A DNA stretch of 7,608 nucleotides from JASFEQ01 sp050122535 (GCA_050122535.1 JASFIT010000224.1:1-7608), one strand, 5' to 3'. Shown: positions 1 through 6,328, counted from the first letter of the stretch. Notes: generated by a model not told the origin, from the sequence alone. Numbers and translations are program-made.

Positions 1-429
1 GTCTTTCAGGTCTGAGACCAGTCTCCGGCAGTCTGTCAGTGTGTGAAAACCGAGGCAGTTGACCTGGTCCAGGCCTTTGATAGATGGCCAGGCCGGTTCC
101 GAACCCGTGGCAATAAGAAGGGTATCATAGTTATCTACGGTCCCGTCCCTGTATACGACCTGGGCCTTTTCGGGGGCGATGTGGACCACCTCTTTACCCG
201 TAACCAGCATGCTATTTCCCTGGCGTAGGGATTCCTCATCGTACATCCACAGATCAGTCTCTTTGATTCTTCCTGCTAGAAGATAAGGCAAGGAGGTGGG
301 GGAATAGGGAGGATAAGGCTCCATAGTCACCAGTTTGACCTCGTCCTCTTGGGTCTGGCGCCTGATCTGCTCCAGCGCAGCGAGACCTGCTGAGCCGCCA
401 CCCAGGATGAGATGTCTCTTCCTTGACAT
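1..429 (-). CDS. FAD/pyridine-nucleotide oxidoreductase subunit of the 2-oxoacid oxidoreductase (partial, N-terminal 143 aa; epsilon/PadH-like)
   Basis: Reading leftward from ATG at 427-429, the frame stays open to the window edge, so the C-terminal part (probably the NAD(P)H-binding domain) is missing. Seen: a Rossmann FAD motif LILGGGSAGLAAL (residues 7-19), the segment PPYSPTSLPYLLAG (40-53) resembling the flavin-contact region of the NirB/rubredoxin-reductase/NADH-oxidase-like class, and LLIATGSEPAWP (104-115), the usual ATG motif closing the first FAD segment. The start is supported by a purine-rich GGGAAAGAGGA site just upstream, 13 bases after the alpha stop codon. Family knowledge: these flavoproteins move electrons between NAD(P)H and a redox partner. 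Inference: lying directly after alpha in a tight cluster, it is probably the subunit linking the oxidoreductase to NAD+, as PadH does in phenylglyoxylate:NAD+ oxidoreductase. It could instead be a separate NADH:ferredoxin-type reductase. Confidence 0.85.
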   Translation of the reverse strand, partial: MSRKRHLILGGGSAGLAALEQIRRQTQEDEVKLVTMEPYPPYSPTSLPYLLAGRIKETDLWMYDEESLRQGNSMLVTGKEVVHIAPEKAQVVYRDGTVDNYDTLLIATGSEPAWPSIKGLDQVNCLGFHTLTDCRRLVSDLKD

Positions 430-442
430 GTCCTCTTTCCCT

Positions 443-1645
443 CTATTCCAGGTTAAGCCAGGTTACTGGCTTATGGGTCTGACCCCGAGAAGCCTTATCA
501 ATCTCCTCTATGGCCCTATTGATATGCTGTTTGGTAATATCACAGTTACCCAAGCCACCGATGAAACCAATCGCTGGCATCATGACCCCTGCTTCGTGTA
601 GGGCGGCCTTAGTCTCCATCAAAACGATCCCGCAATCCCAACCAAAGCAAACATTCTTGTCCAGGACACCCACCGCCTTTTGACCTTGGAGAACCTTGGC
701 GAGCCTCTCTTTGGGAAAGGGTCTTAGGGCTCTAACCCTGACGAGACCCACTTTCATTCCCGCGTCCCTTTTGCTATCAATGACCGCTTTGGCTGTTCCT
801 GAGGGGCTTCCCATGGATATTAAAGCTATCTCGGCGTCCTCCATCCTGTATTCTTCAATCTGCCCCCCATAGCCTCTGCCAAAAAGCTGCTGGAATTCCA
901 GGTCAATGGCGTCGATCTTTTTTTTGGCCCTGTCCAAGGCGGCCAAGTGTGTGTAACGATATTCGGTAAAGATCTCCGGAGGTGCCAGACCCGCGTATGT
1001 GAGGCCCACCTCAGGGTCTAATCTGAAGCGGTTCATCTTAGACAAGGGGGCCAAGAATCTATCAACGTCCCTCTGAGCAGGGACCTCAACCCCGTCGATA
1101 AGATGGGACAGATAATAGCCATCGTAACACACGTTGACGGGAAGCAGGATCTCTTCGTCTTCAGCCAATCTATAGGCCATAATGATGGAATCTAGAATCT
1201 CCTGGCACGATTCCGCGTAGATCTGGACCCATCCCGCATCTCTTAGGGTAAGGGAATCCTGTTGACCGGAAAAGACCCCGTCTGGACCGGCCAATTCTCT
1301 GCCCACGATCACCATCACGATGGGTATGCGATCCATGGCTGCCTTGATATAGGCCTCGGCCATGAAGGCCAATCCCTGAGAAGAAGTGGCTGTAAAGGTT
1401 CGACCCCCGGCGTTGGAAGCGCCGATAAGCACACTTAAGGCCGAGTGTTCTCCTTCCACTTCCACCGTTTCCGCCTTTAGCTGCCCATCGGCTACAAATC
1501 GGGCCAGACGCTCTATCAGTGGGGTCATGGGGGTAATGGGGTAGGCTGCCACAACGGTGGGCTTACACAGCATGACGCCGTAAGCAGCGGCACCGTTTCC
1601 GTCCAGCACCTTCCGTTCATCTATGGCCTGGCCTTTGGCTTTCAT
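443..1645 (-). CDS. 2-oxoacid:acceptor oxidoreductase, alpha subunit (PorA/PadG-like)
   Basis: 400 aa, full length for the stand-alone alpha subunit of the pyruvate:ferredoxin oxidoreductase superfamily. Seen: the signature AAYPITPMTPLIE (33-45), EVEGEHSAL (62-70), GASNAGGRTFTATSSQGLA (75-93), which is the typical pyrimidine-binding-domain block, DSLTLRDAGW (130-139), and a C-terminal transketolase-like domain with VRVRALRPFP (302-311) and VGVLDKN (326-332). Family role: with the TPP-binding beta subunit it carries out CoA-dependent oxidative decarboxylation of a 2-oxoacid to acyl-CoA and CO2 in the cytoplasm, delivering electrons to iron-sulfur centres. The beta gene is not in this window and should lie just beyond the left edge, after the FAD subunit. 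The substrate is undetermined: pyruvate, branched-chain and aromatic 2-oxoacid enzymes share these motifs. The start ATG is 9 bases after the delta stop, with only a weak AAAGAG-type site, which suggests translational coupling. Gene order favours a phenylglyoxylate-dehydrogenase-like enzyme (inference). Confidence 0.93.
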   Translation of the reverse strand: MKAKGQAIDERKVLDGNGAAAYGVMLCKPTVVAAYPITPMTPLIERLARFVADGQLKAETVEVEGEHSALSVLIGASNAGGRTFTATSSQGLAFMAEAYIKAAMDRIPIVMVIVGRELAGPDGVFSGQQDSLTLRDAGWVQIYAESCQEILDSIIMAYRLAEDEEILLPVNVCYDGYYLSHLIDGVEVPAQRDVDRFLAPLSKMNRFRLDPEVGLTYAGLAPPEIFTEYRYTHLAALDRAKKKIDAIDLEFQQLFGRGYGGQIEEYRMEDAEIALISMGSPSGTAKAVIDSKRDAGMKVGLVRVRALRPFPKERLAKVLQGQKAVGVLDKNVCFGWDCGIVLMETKAALHEAGVMMPAIGFIGGLGNCDITKQHINRAIEEIDKASRGQTHKPVTWLNLE

Positions 1646-1654
1646 CTATTTTCT

Positions 1655-1927
1655 TTACTCTTTTACCATGACGACGGCATTTCCGGGACAAACTCTGGCA
1701 CAGATCCCGCACCCTTTGCAGTAATCTAAGTCGGAGGCAAAACCGCTGCCCCTATCGCTGATACACGCTTCGGGGCAGTAAATGTAGCAGGTACCACACT
1801 GATTGCACTTGCCCAGCTTGGTAACGGGCTTCTGATATCTCATGTACCCCGTCTTCATCATCTTGAGGTGGCCCATCTTTTCTTCGGTGTCCATCACGTG
1901 CTGAGGATATTTAATTCTCAACTTCAT
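1655..1927 (-). CDS. 2-oxoacid:acceptor oxidoreductase, delta subunit, 2x[4Fe-4S] ferredoxin (PorD/PadF-like)
   Basis: 90 aa, the usual size of the separate delta subunit. Two classical ferredoxin cluster motifs are visible: CNQCGTCYIYCP (cysteines 41, 44, 47, 51) and CKGCGICARVCP (cysteines 70, 73, 76, 80), so it should bind two [4Fe-4S] clusters. There is also an extra cysteine at 55. The first 40 residues form a basic leader, MKLRIKYPQH..., as commonly seen in PorD proteins. Role: it carries electrons from the TPP site in alpha/beta to the external acceptor, here perhaps to the FAD subunit and NAD+. Its ATG lies only 2 bases after the gamma stop codon, and its GAGGG ribosome site is inside the end of gamma, so the two genes are almost certainly co-translated. 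The product class is very secure; the substrate of the complex is not. Confidence 0.94.
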   Translation of the reverse strand: MKLRIKYPQHVMDTEEKMGHLKMMKTGYMRYQKPVTKLGKCNQCGTCYIYCPEACISDRGSGFASDLDYCKGCGICARVCPGNAVVMVKE

Positions 1928-1929
1928 GG

Positions 1930-2487
1930 CTAACCCTCTTCAAACTGTACGATCTCGGTCTCTTCAAATCCGATCTCAGCGCACCGGAGATTCTTTTTCA
2001 GGGCCTCGCCCACAAAGTATTTTCCCAACGCGCGTCGGATGGAATCCAGCCCTACCCAGTTCGTGGTCCTGGCGAATGCCCCTAACAGGCAGGTGTTTGT
2101 CGCTGGTATCCCCAGTTCCCGCAGGCTGACGGTGGTGGCATCGACCATTCCCACCAAACCCAAGCTTTCATGCGGTTTTTCAGCGAGCGGCCTCGAGGAA
2201 TTCAGAATGAGGAGTGCCCCCGTTTTTAGACCCTGAAACACCGTGGGGATCCTCATGAGGTTGGCATCGGCAACCACGAGGCAATCAGGTTCATAGACCT
2301 GACATCTCTCCCGTACCGGTTCATCATCAAGGCGTAGAAAAACCACCACGGGGGCGCCGCGTCTTTCCACGCCCAGAAGAGAGAAGGCGGTAGCATACTT
2401 ACCCTCCGCTATCAGGGCTGCCACCAACATCTCGGCTCCGGTCACTGTTCCTTGCCCGCCGATGCCGTGTAATCTAATCTCTTTCAT
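1930..2487 (-). CDS. 2-oxoacid:acceptor oxidoreductase, gamma subunit (PorG/PadE-like)
   Basis: 185 aa, normal length for the gamma subunit. The N-terminal strand and loop MKEIRLHGIGGQGTVTGAEM has the family hallmark GIGGQG (8-13). The rest, including GVERRGAPVVVFLRLDDEP and DCLVVADANLM, fits the catalytic gamma domain that helps bind CoA and assemble the complex. I chose ATG at 2485-2487. The codon just before it is GTG, which could give one extra residue, and no other in-frame start exists before an upstream in-frame TGA. The ribosome site is weak (AGCGGTG). This is the first gene of the oxidoreductase block. It follows a 136-base gap after flavoprotein B and is followed 2 bases later by delta. 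The order gamma-delta-alpha is that of PorGDA and PadEFG clusters. Confidence 0.92.
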   Translation of the reverse strand: MKEIRLHGIGGQGTVTGAEMLVAALIAEGKYATAFSLLGVERRGAPVVVFLRLDDEPVRERCQVYEPDCLVVADANLMRIPTVFQGLKTGALLILNSSRPLAEKPHESLGLVGMVDATTVSLRELGIPATNTCLLGAFARTTNWVGLDSIRRALGKYFVGEALKKNLRCAEIGFEETEIVQFEEG

Positions 2488-2512
2488 CACCGCTACCGCC
2501 CATAGGCCGTAA

Positions 2513-2542
2513 ACTGTAACAGCTTCAAAATCACAAGGTCAA
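2513..2542 (-). promoter_or_regulatory. Possible internal sigma70-like promoter before the gamma gene
   Basis: On the minus strand TTGACC (2537-2542) is followed after 18 bases by TACAGT (2513-2518), matching 5 of 6 and 4 of 6 consensus positions. It lies in the 136-base gap between flavoprotein B and gamma and would start transcription about 18 bases before the gamma ATG. It could allow the oxidoreductase block to be expressed separately. Similar matches arise by chance, so this is tentative. Confidence 0.25.
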
Positions 2543-2615
2543 GCGGTCAGTTTCTTTCTCCCCTTTTGCTATGAGATGGGCACTTTATCCTGTGGCAAAT
2601 CCATGCACAACTTCC

Positions 2616-2637
2616 AAGGGTTTTTAGAGCAACCCTT
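2616..2637 (-). repeat. Inverted repeat over the flavoprotein B stop codon
   Basis: On the minus strand AAGGGTT, an 8-base loop and AACCCTT form a perfect 7-bp stem that includes the TAA stop. No run of U follows (GGAAGTTG instead), so it is not a standard intrinsic terminator. It might be an RNA-processing or stability hairpin between the two halves of the operon. Confidence 0.3.
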
Positions 2638-4240
2638 TCTCCCGGGCCCTTGTCACCATTTCCGGCTCAGTCCACCACTTGTTCAGACCCAGGTCCTGCA
2701 CAACGGCCTCGGCCGCCAGGTACCCCGCCCCGAGAAGCACTGTCCCCCCAGGATTGGTGCACGACCCACCCATGTAAAGACCCTTTATGGGAGACCTGTG
2801 GGTAGAGCAATGCTCGTTGGGTCTCATATAGCCCATCTGAAGCGGGTGATACTCCCCCTGTTTGATGGAGCCCCGTACCATGTCAGCAAACTTGTTTTGG
2901 ATGTCCAGAGGCGTTGAGACATATACGCTTCTTATGGTTTTCTCTGTTATGTTCGGGGCATATGCGCCGAGCACGGCCAACAACCTTTGGGCTTGCTCCT
3001 CCTTAAACTTGAGACTATCCCAATTCTCACTCCCTCCATTGATGTCAAAGGGGGCCATTTTGTAGATGGAGCCTATGGCCTTGCCGTGGAGTTCCTGAAT
3101 CGGGTCATGAATACTAGGAAAGGCGCAGTAGAACCCGCCGCCCATTTCCCCGTTGCCGATCTGTTTATATTCACTGATAAAGTCTTGCGGGCTTTCATAG
3201 CCAAGAACATATATCAGGGCCTCATTCACTTCGGGATTGGTGCTGGCTGCGGCAAAGTTCGGCTTTTCTTCCAGTAGGCAATGCACGCCCAATAGGCTCC
3301 AATGTTCCCACTTCCATATTTTCACCTGTTCCACGAAGGCCTGGTCAAAATCCTCTGGCTTCAACAGTTTCAGAAAAGTCTGTTCTTGATCCAAGGTGCT
3401 TATCACCGCCTTAGAGGCTTCAAACAGGGTACCGTCTTCTCTCTCCACGCCTACAGCCGCACCGTCTTCGAGCAGAATGCGCTTCAATCGCTGCGCTGTC
3501 AGTACCATACCCTCATTCTCCTGGATTACCTTGATGAGGGCCTGAGCCAGGCTATGGGTTCCCCCCGCACAAATCCTGTAGTTGGTCATACGATTGAAGT
3601 AGAGAGGGACCAGATATCCAATCCCTTCCATTTCAGGGTTCAATCCCCACATGCAGACATTGTGCAGCATTAACGCCTGGACATGTCTGTCTTCGAAGAG
3701 TTCCGTAATGATCTGCTTGGGACTCTTCGGTGTAAACTCGGAGATCTCTTGCCCCAAGGGTGTCTGTTCCAGGGCCGCCGCTTGCTCCAGGACCGGGCGG
3801 GCCTGAACATAGGTGGCCGGGGCAAGGAAACTGTCCATATAGTCCTTGTATTTCAGGGTCACCTCACGGTAGGTGCTCGCATCCTCCTTGGAGAAGCTCT
3901 CAATAGAACGGCAGGTTTTATCCAGGTCATTGTATAGGCAAAGGCATCGGCCATCGCGCAGTGGCATGGCAAATTGGAGGGATGGATAAACATGTTTAAG
4001 CCCGTAGGCGTCTTCCAGATCAAGGTCTTTATAGGCGGGCGCATAGTCCACCATCATCATAAATAAGGCATGGGTATTGATGGGGTGACCCCCAAACACA
4101 TCCTCTGTGGCCATGCCACCGCCTGCTTCGTGTCTCTTTTCCAGAATGAGGACCTTAAGTCCCGCCTTGGCCAGGTAGCTGGCGGCCACCAGGCCATTGG
4201 GGCCAGCGCCGATAACTATCACATCGTATTTGTTGGACAT
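2624..4240 (-). CDS. CrtI/phytoene-dehydrogenase-like FAD-dependent oxidoreductase (flavoprotein B)
   Basis: 538 aa. ATG at 4238-4240 is chosen because a strong GAGGAGGAAC ribosome site precedes it and the Rossmann fold begins within a few residues. An in-frame upstream ATG at 4339 would add 33 residues of non-family sequence overlapping flavoprotein A. Seen: DVIVIGAGPNGLVAASYL (6-23) with intact GxGxxG, E34 followed by KRHEAGGG (FAD ribose and pyrophosphate contacts), AGGTHSLAQAL (225-235), GAAVGVEREDG (260-270), and a C-terminal FAD motif YMGGSCTNPGGTVLLGAGYLA (489-509) typical of CrtI/PYROXD2-type desaturases. No signal peptide or membrane segment is evident. Family enzymes desaturate or oxidise C-C or C-N bonds using FAD. 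No carotenoid genes are present, so carotenoid synthesis is unlikely. It probably works with flavoprotein A, its diverged neighbour. The substrate is unknown. Confidence 0.9.
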   Translation of the reverse strand: MSNKYDVIVIGAGPNGLVAASYLAKAGLKVLILEKRHEAGGGMATEDVFGGHPINTHALFMMMVDYAPAYKDLDLEDAYGLKHVYPSLQFAMPLRDGRCLCLYNDLDKTCRSIESFSKEDASTYREVTLKYKDYMDSFLAPATYVQARPVLEQAAALEQTPLGQEISEFTPKSPKQIITELFEDRHVQALMLHNVCMWGLNPEMEGIGYLVPLYFNRMTNYRICAGGTHSLAQALIKVIQENEGMVLTAQRLKRILLEDGAAVGVEREDGTLFEASKAVISTLDQEQTFLKLLKPEDFDQAFVEQVKIWKWEHWSLLGVHCLLEEKPNFAAASTNPEVNEALIYVLGYESPQDFISEYKQIGNGEMGGGFYCAFPSIHDPIQELHGKAIGSIYKMAPFDINGGSENWDSLKFKEEQAQRLLAVLGAYAPNITEKTIRSVYVSTPLDIQNKFADMVRGSIKQGEYHPLQMGYMRPNEHCSTHRSPIKGLYMGGSCTNPGGTVLLGAGYLAAEAVVQDLGLNKWWTEPEMVTRAREKGLL

Positions 4241-4295
4241 TTGTTCCTCCTCGTATCTGTTGTTTGCGGCTTTCCCGGCTGTCGGTGGCCCCTCA

Positions 4296-5939
4296 TTACC
4301 AGGAGCGCTCTTTCTCTTCCCACGGCTTACCCAGCCCAAAGCGCTCCGCCATTATCTTATATACCCAATAGCCCTGCTGCATGTGCCCCCCTGAGGCCTG
4401 ATGCCAGGCGGCAGAGCAGGGGTAGAGGTTCTCTATGGGGAAGTTCCTCAGGTCGGCCAGTTCAGGGATTGGCCTGAAGCGGCCGAACTGGTGCGACGGA
4501 CAGTCAATTACAGACCAGTTTCCGGTGGGGGCAAAGGTTTTGGCATGCCGTGCGGTAAAGAAGGGCGTAACAGGGACATAGCCTATCACATTATCCCAGG
4601 TCATGTTCGGGGCGTACTTCTGCCAGAAATAGAGGATTTCGTCGGCGTGGCGTTTTTCTATAGCCTTCCACTCTTCCTCAGAATAGGCGGTGGCGGGCAG
4701 GACAAACTGCTCAGTAAGGACACAGGCCTTGCCTGGCGGGGCGAAGGTGGGGTCGTAGAGGGAGTAATCAGAGACGACAAGATTGAACTTGTCGGGCTCA
4801 GGCCACATCCCCAGTCTCCTCCGGTAGTGCTCCTGCAGCAAGTAGTCCACCTCCTTCTGCCCCAGGCACATCCAGACCATGTCAGCAAGGTTGGGGTCAA
4901 AGGCCTCGGCCTTATATTTGGGGGGCTCATGCAGAGCCCAGGTATACCAGGAGATAACCGTCCAATCTCTCTCGATATTCTTGACCTTCCTTGGGATTTC
5001 AGGATCCCAGTACTCCGGTCCGGTGAGCTCAAAGACCAGTTGTTCGGGATTAGCCCCACAGACCACAGCCTTTTTGGCTTCGATTTCCGTGCCGTCGGCC
5101 AGCCGGACTCCTGTGGCCCGGCCATTTTCTATAAGGATCTTATTCACCGTGTGCCGTGTGTAGATTTTGCCCCCATTCTCCTTGATAACCCTGTTACAGA
5201 AGTGGGCGGCCTGGTGATTGCCACCGGCCAGGATAGTTGTAATCATATAGCCTTCAATCATGATAAGGGCCGCCAGCCCCAGGCCCGGGCTCTCCGGTTG
5301 AATGCCTGCGGACTGGGCGGCCCTCATGAAGAGCATCTGGGCCTCCCGGCTCTCAAAGAGCTCCAGAGAAAGCTGGGCTGGTGACATAAGGTTCCAGAGG
5401 GGATTCAAACCAGGAGGGGGTTTGGTCAGCAGCTGGTCTATGGCGTCCGGTTGCTCTAGGGGCTGTGGGGGATTGAAGGCCACTTCAAAGAAGGCAGGCC
5501 CGATATGCTTCCGTACCAGATCGTGTATCTTCAGCCAGACCTCGGCATCCTTGGGCGAGAAGCGGGCAATGAGCTTGGCTGATTTTTCCTGACTGGGGTC
5601 GTCAAATACAGTATAGGTACCTATCCACGAGTCGTCCTCCAAAAAAACAGTGCCGGTGGCGACCTTGGGATAGACCAGCCTGGGACCATACGCCTCCCAT
5701 TCCTGGGGAAAGTCTTCCCAGATGGCTTTGTAGTACCATGCCCCGCAGTGCATGTGGGAGCAGTGGTTCGCTAAGAAACCAGGCGCCGGGCTTTCCTCGG
5801 TAGACCACCCGCTGCCTGCCTCGTACCTATCTTCAAACATGCCTACCGTCAGGCCGCCATATCTGGTCGCATAGATGGCGTTTACCAGGTTCTTAGTCCC
5901 CGCCCCCACGTAGACCACATCAAAGCTCATGTCCGCCAT
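4296..5939 (-). CDS. CrtI/phytoene-dehydrogenase-like oxidoreductase, diverged (flavoprotein A)
   Basis: 547 aa, first gene of the minus-strand operon. The start ATG (5937-5939) has an AAGGAGGG site 7-8 bases upstream; a second ATG three codons in is less likely. Seen: FDVVYVGAGTKNLVNAIY (6-23), E36 with DRYEAGSGWSTEE, ILAGGNHQAAHFCNRVIKEN (236-255), GRATGVRLADG (273-283) and VVCGANPEQL (292-301). These are the CrtI-family blocks in the expected order. Two departures stand out: the third glycine of GxGxxG is Asn17, and the C-terminal family block is degenerate (CSAAWHQASGGHMQQGYW, about 508-525) where flavoprotein B keeps the NPGG-type motif. Both proteins end in a similar LGLxK-W-E tail. Inference: A and B are anciently duplicated partners, perhaps a heterodimer, with A specialised or with altered flavin binding. 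The gap to B is about 55 bases. Substrate unknown. Confidence 0.88.
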   Translation of the reverse strand: MADMSFDVVYVGAGTKNLVNAIYATRYGGLTVGMFEDRYEAGSGWSTEESPAPGFLANHCSHMHCGAWYYKAIWEDFPQEWEAYGPRLVYPKVATGTVFLEDDSWIGTYTVFDDPSQEKSAKLIARFSPKDAEVWLKIHDLVRKHIGPAFFEVAFNPPQPLEQPDAIDQLLTKPPPGLNPLWNLMSPAQLSLELFESREAQMLFMRAAQSAGIQPESPGLGLAALIMIEGYMITTILAGGNHQAAHFCNRVIKENGGKIYTRHTVNKILIENGRATGVRLADGTEIEAKKAVVCGANPEQLVFELTGPEYWDPEIPRKVKNIERDWTVISWYTWALHEPPKYKAEAFDPNLADMVWMCLGQKEVDYLLQEHYRRRLGMWPEPDKFNLVVSDYSLYDPTFAPPGKACVLTEQFVLPATAYSEEEWKAIEKRHADEILYFWQKYAPNMTWDNVIGYVPVTPFFTARHAKTFAPTGNWSVIDCPSHQFGRFRPIPELADLRNFPIENLYPCSAAWHQASGGHMQQGYWVYKIMAERFGLGKPWEEKERSW

Positions 5940-6085
5940 TTTGTTTCCCTCCTTCCTAGACTTCTATTACGCGAAAACATGATGGAAAAGTCCCCGTGAA
6001 CAGAGGCACGACCATACATGCCGACCGCTGACAAGGTGGCTGTTTTTCACAGGCGTTTTGACAAATTGCCTATTTTTTGTGTGAT

Positions 6086-6094
6086 CTCCTCCTT
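6086..6094 (-). other. Orphan ribosome-binding-like sequence in the operon leader
   Basis: The minus strand reads AAGGAGGAG with no ATG, GTG or TTG at a usable distance. It closely resembles the real ribosome site of flavoprotein A: CTAGAAGGAGG here against CTAGGAAGGAGG at 5948-5959. It may be a remnant of a lost leader gene or a regulatory RNA element. Confidence 0.3.
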
Positions 6095-6220
6095 CTAGGC
6101 CTTAGGCGCGCGAAACTCGATGTGTTCAACGCGCTCGTATGTCAGCATCAATACAATAATAGTCTGCGCACAAGATTGCCAGCGGTTCTTCCATGGGGTC
6201 TATTTCTTATCTCTTATTAC

Positions 6221-6236
6221 AGCAATGAATATGCCA
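6221..6236 (-). promoter_or_regulatory. Sigma54 (-24/-12) promoter for the flavoprotein/oxidoreductase operon
   Basis: On the minus strand this site reads TGGCATATTCATTGCT, against the sigma54 consensus TGGCAC-N5-TTGCW. It has the invariant GG and GC exactly 10 bases apart, and mismatches the -24 box only at its last C. Transcription would start near 6210 and run left into flavoprotein A. A divergently encoded GAFTGA-bearing sigma54 activator next to it supports the call strongly. The remaining uncertainty is the long leader (about 270 bases). Confidence 0.8.
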
Positions 6237-6256
6237 TAGCATAGCTTAATATGCTA
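6237..6256. repeat. Perfect inverted repeat abutting the sigma54 promoter
   Basis: TAGCATA (6237-6243), a 6-base spacer, then TATGCTA (6250-6256). It begins directly upstream of the -24 box, at about -27 to -46 relative to the inferred start. This could be an operator or an activator half-site pair. Its closeness to the polymerase site is unusual for a sigma54 enhancer. Confidence 0.5.
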
Positions 6257-6285
6257 AGCCTATAAATATCATATGGTTAGCCTAT
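6247..6285. repeat. Direct repeat, 17 bp, 22-bp period
   Basis: TAATATGCTAAGCCTAT (6247-6263) and TCATATGGTTAGCCTAT (6269-6285) match at 14 of 17 positions. The offset of 22 bases is about two helical turns, so both copies face the same side of the DNA, as expected for cooperative binding by a regulator. A shorter copy, AATATGC, also occurs at 6228-6234 within the sigma54 promoter. Confidence 0.5.
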
Positions 6286-6328
6286 GCAAATGTTAAAGAA
6301 AGAGAATGGCCTCCGCATTTTCTGTAAT

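Noticed and set aside
2488..2490. GTG start giving gamma one extra residue
   Set aside because: The adjacent ATG is the preferred codon and fits the family N-terminus; the difference is one residue.
2616..2637. Intrinsic terminator after flavoprotein B
   Set aside because: The 7-bp stem is present, but it covers the stop codon and lacks the following U run.
4241..4339. Extended start for flavoprotein B at the ATG ending at 4339, adding 33 residues
   Set aside because: It overlaps the end of flavoprotein A, the added residues have no family similarity, and ATG at 4240 has a strong GAGGAGG site directly before it and lies just ahead of the Rossmann fold.
4401..5384. 327-residue open frame on the plus strand
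   Set aside because: It is antisense to flavoprotein A, which has clear family motifs in order; its translation shows no recognisable domain and it has no promoter or ribosome site evidence.
5959..6019. Two tiny minus-strand frames before flavoprotein A, from ATGs at 6019 (about 30 codons, running into the start of flavoprotein A) and 6015 (19 codons)
   Set aside because: Neither has a ribosome site or a recognisable attenuation pattern such as repeated codons.
6041..6079. AGGC...GCCT stem flanked by T/A tracts as a terminator
   Set aside because: The stem is only 4 bp with a 13-base loop, too weak for an intrinsic terminator, and it would sit in the operon leader.
6168..6181. Second sigma54-like site on the minus strand, TGGCAATCTTGTGC
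   Set aside because: The GG to GC spacing is 9 (or 11 to the next GC) instead of the required 10.
6274..6287. Plus-strand sigma54-like site TGGTTAGCCTATGC for the activator gene
   Set aside because: The GG to GC spacing is 9 and the -24 box is poor. The sigma70-like promoter at 6353-6380 is a better explanation.
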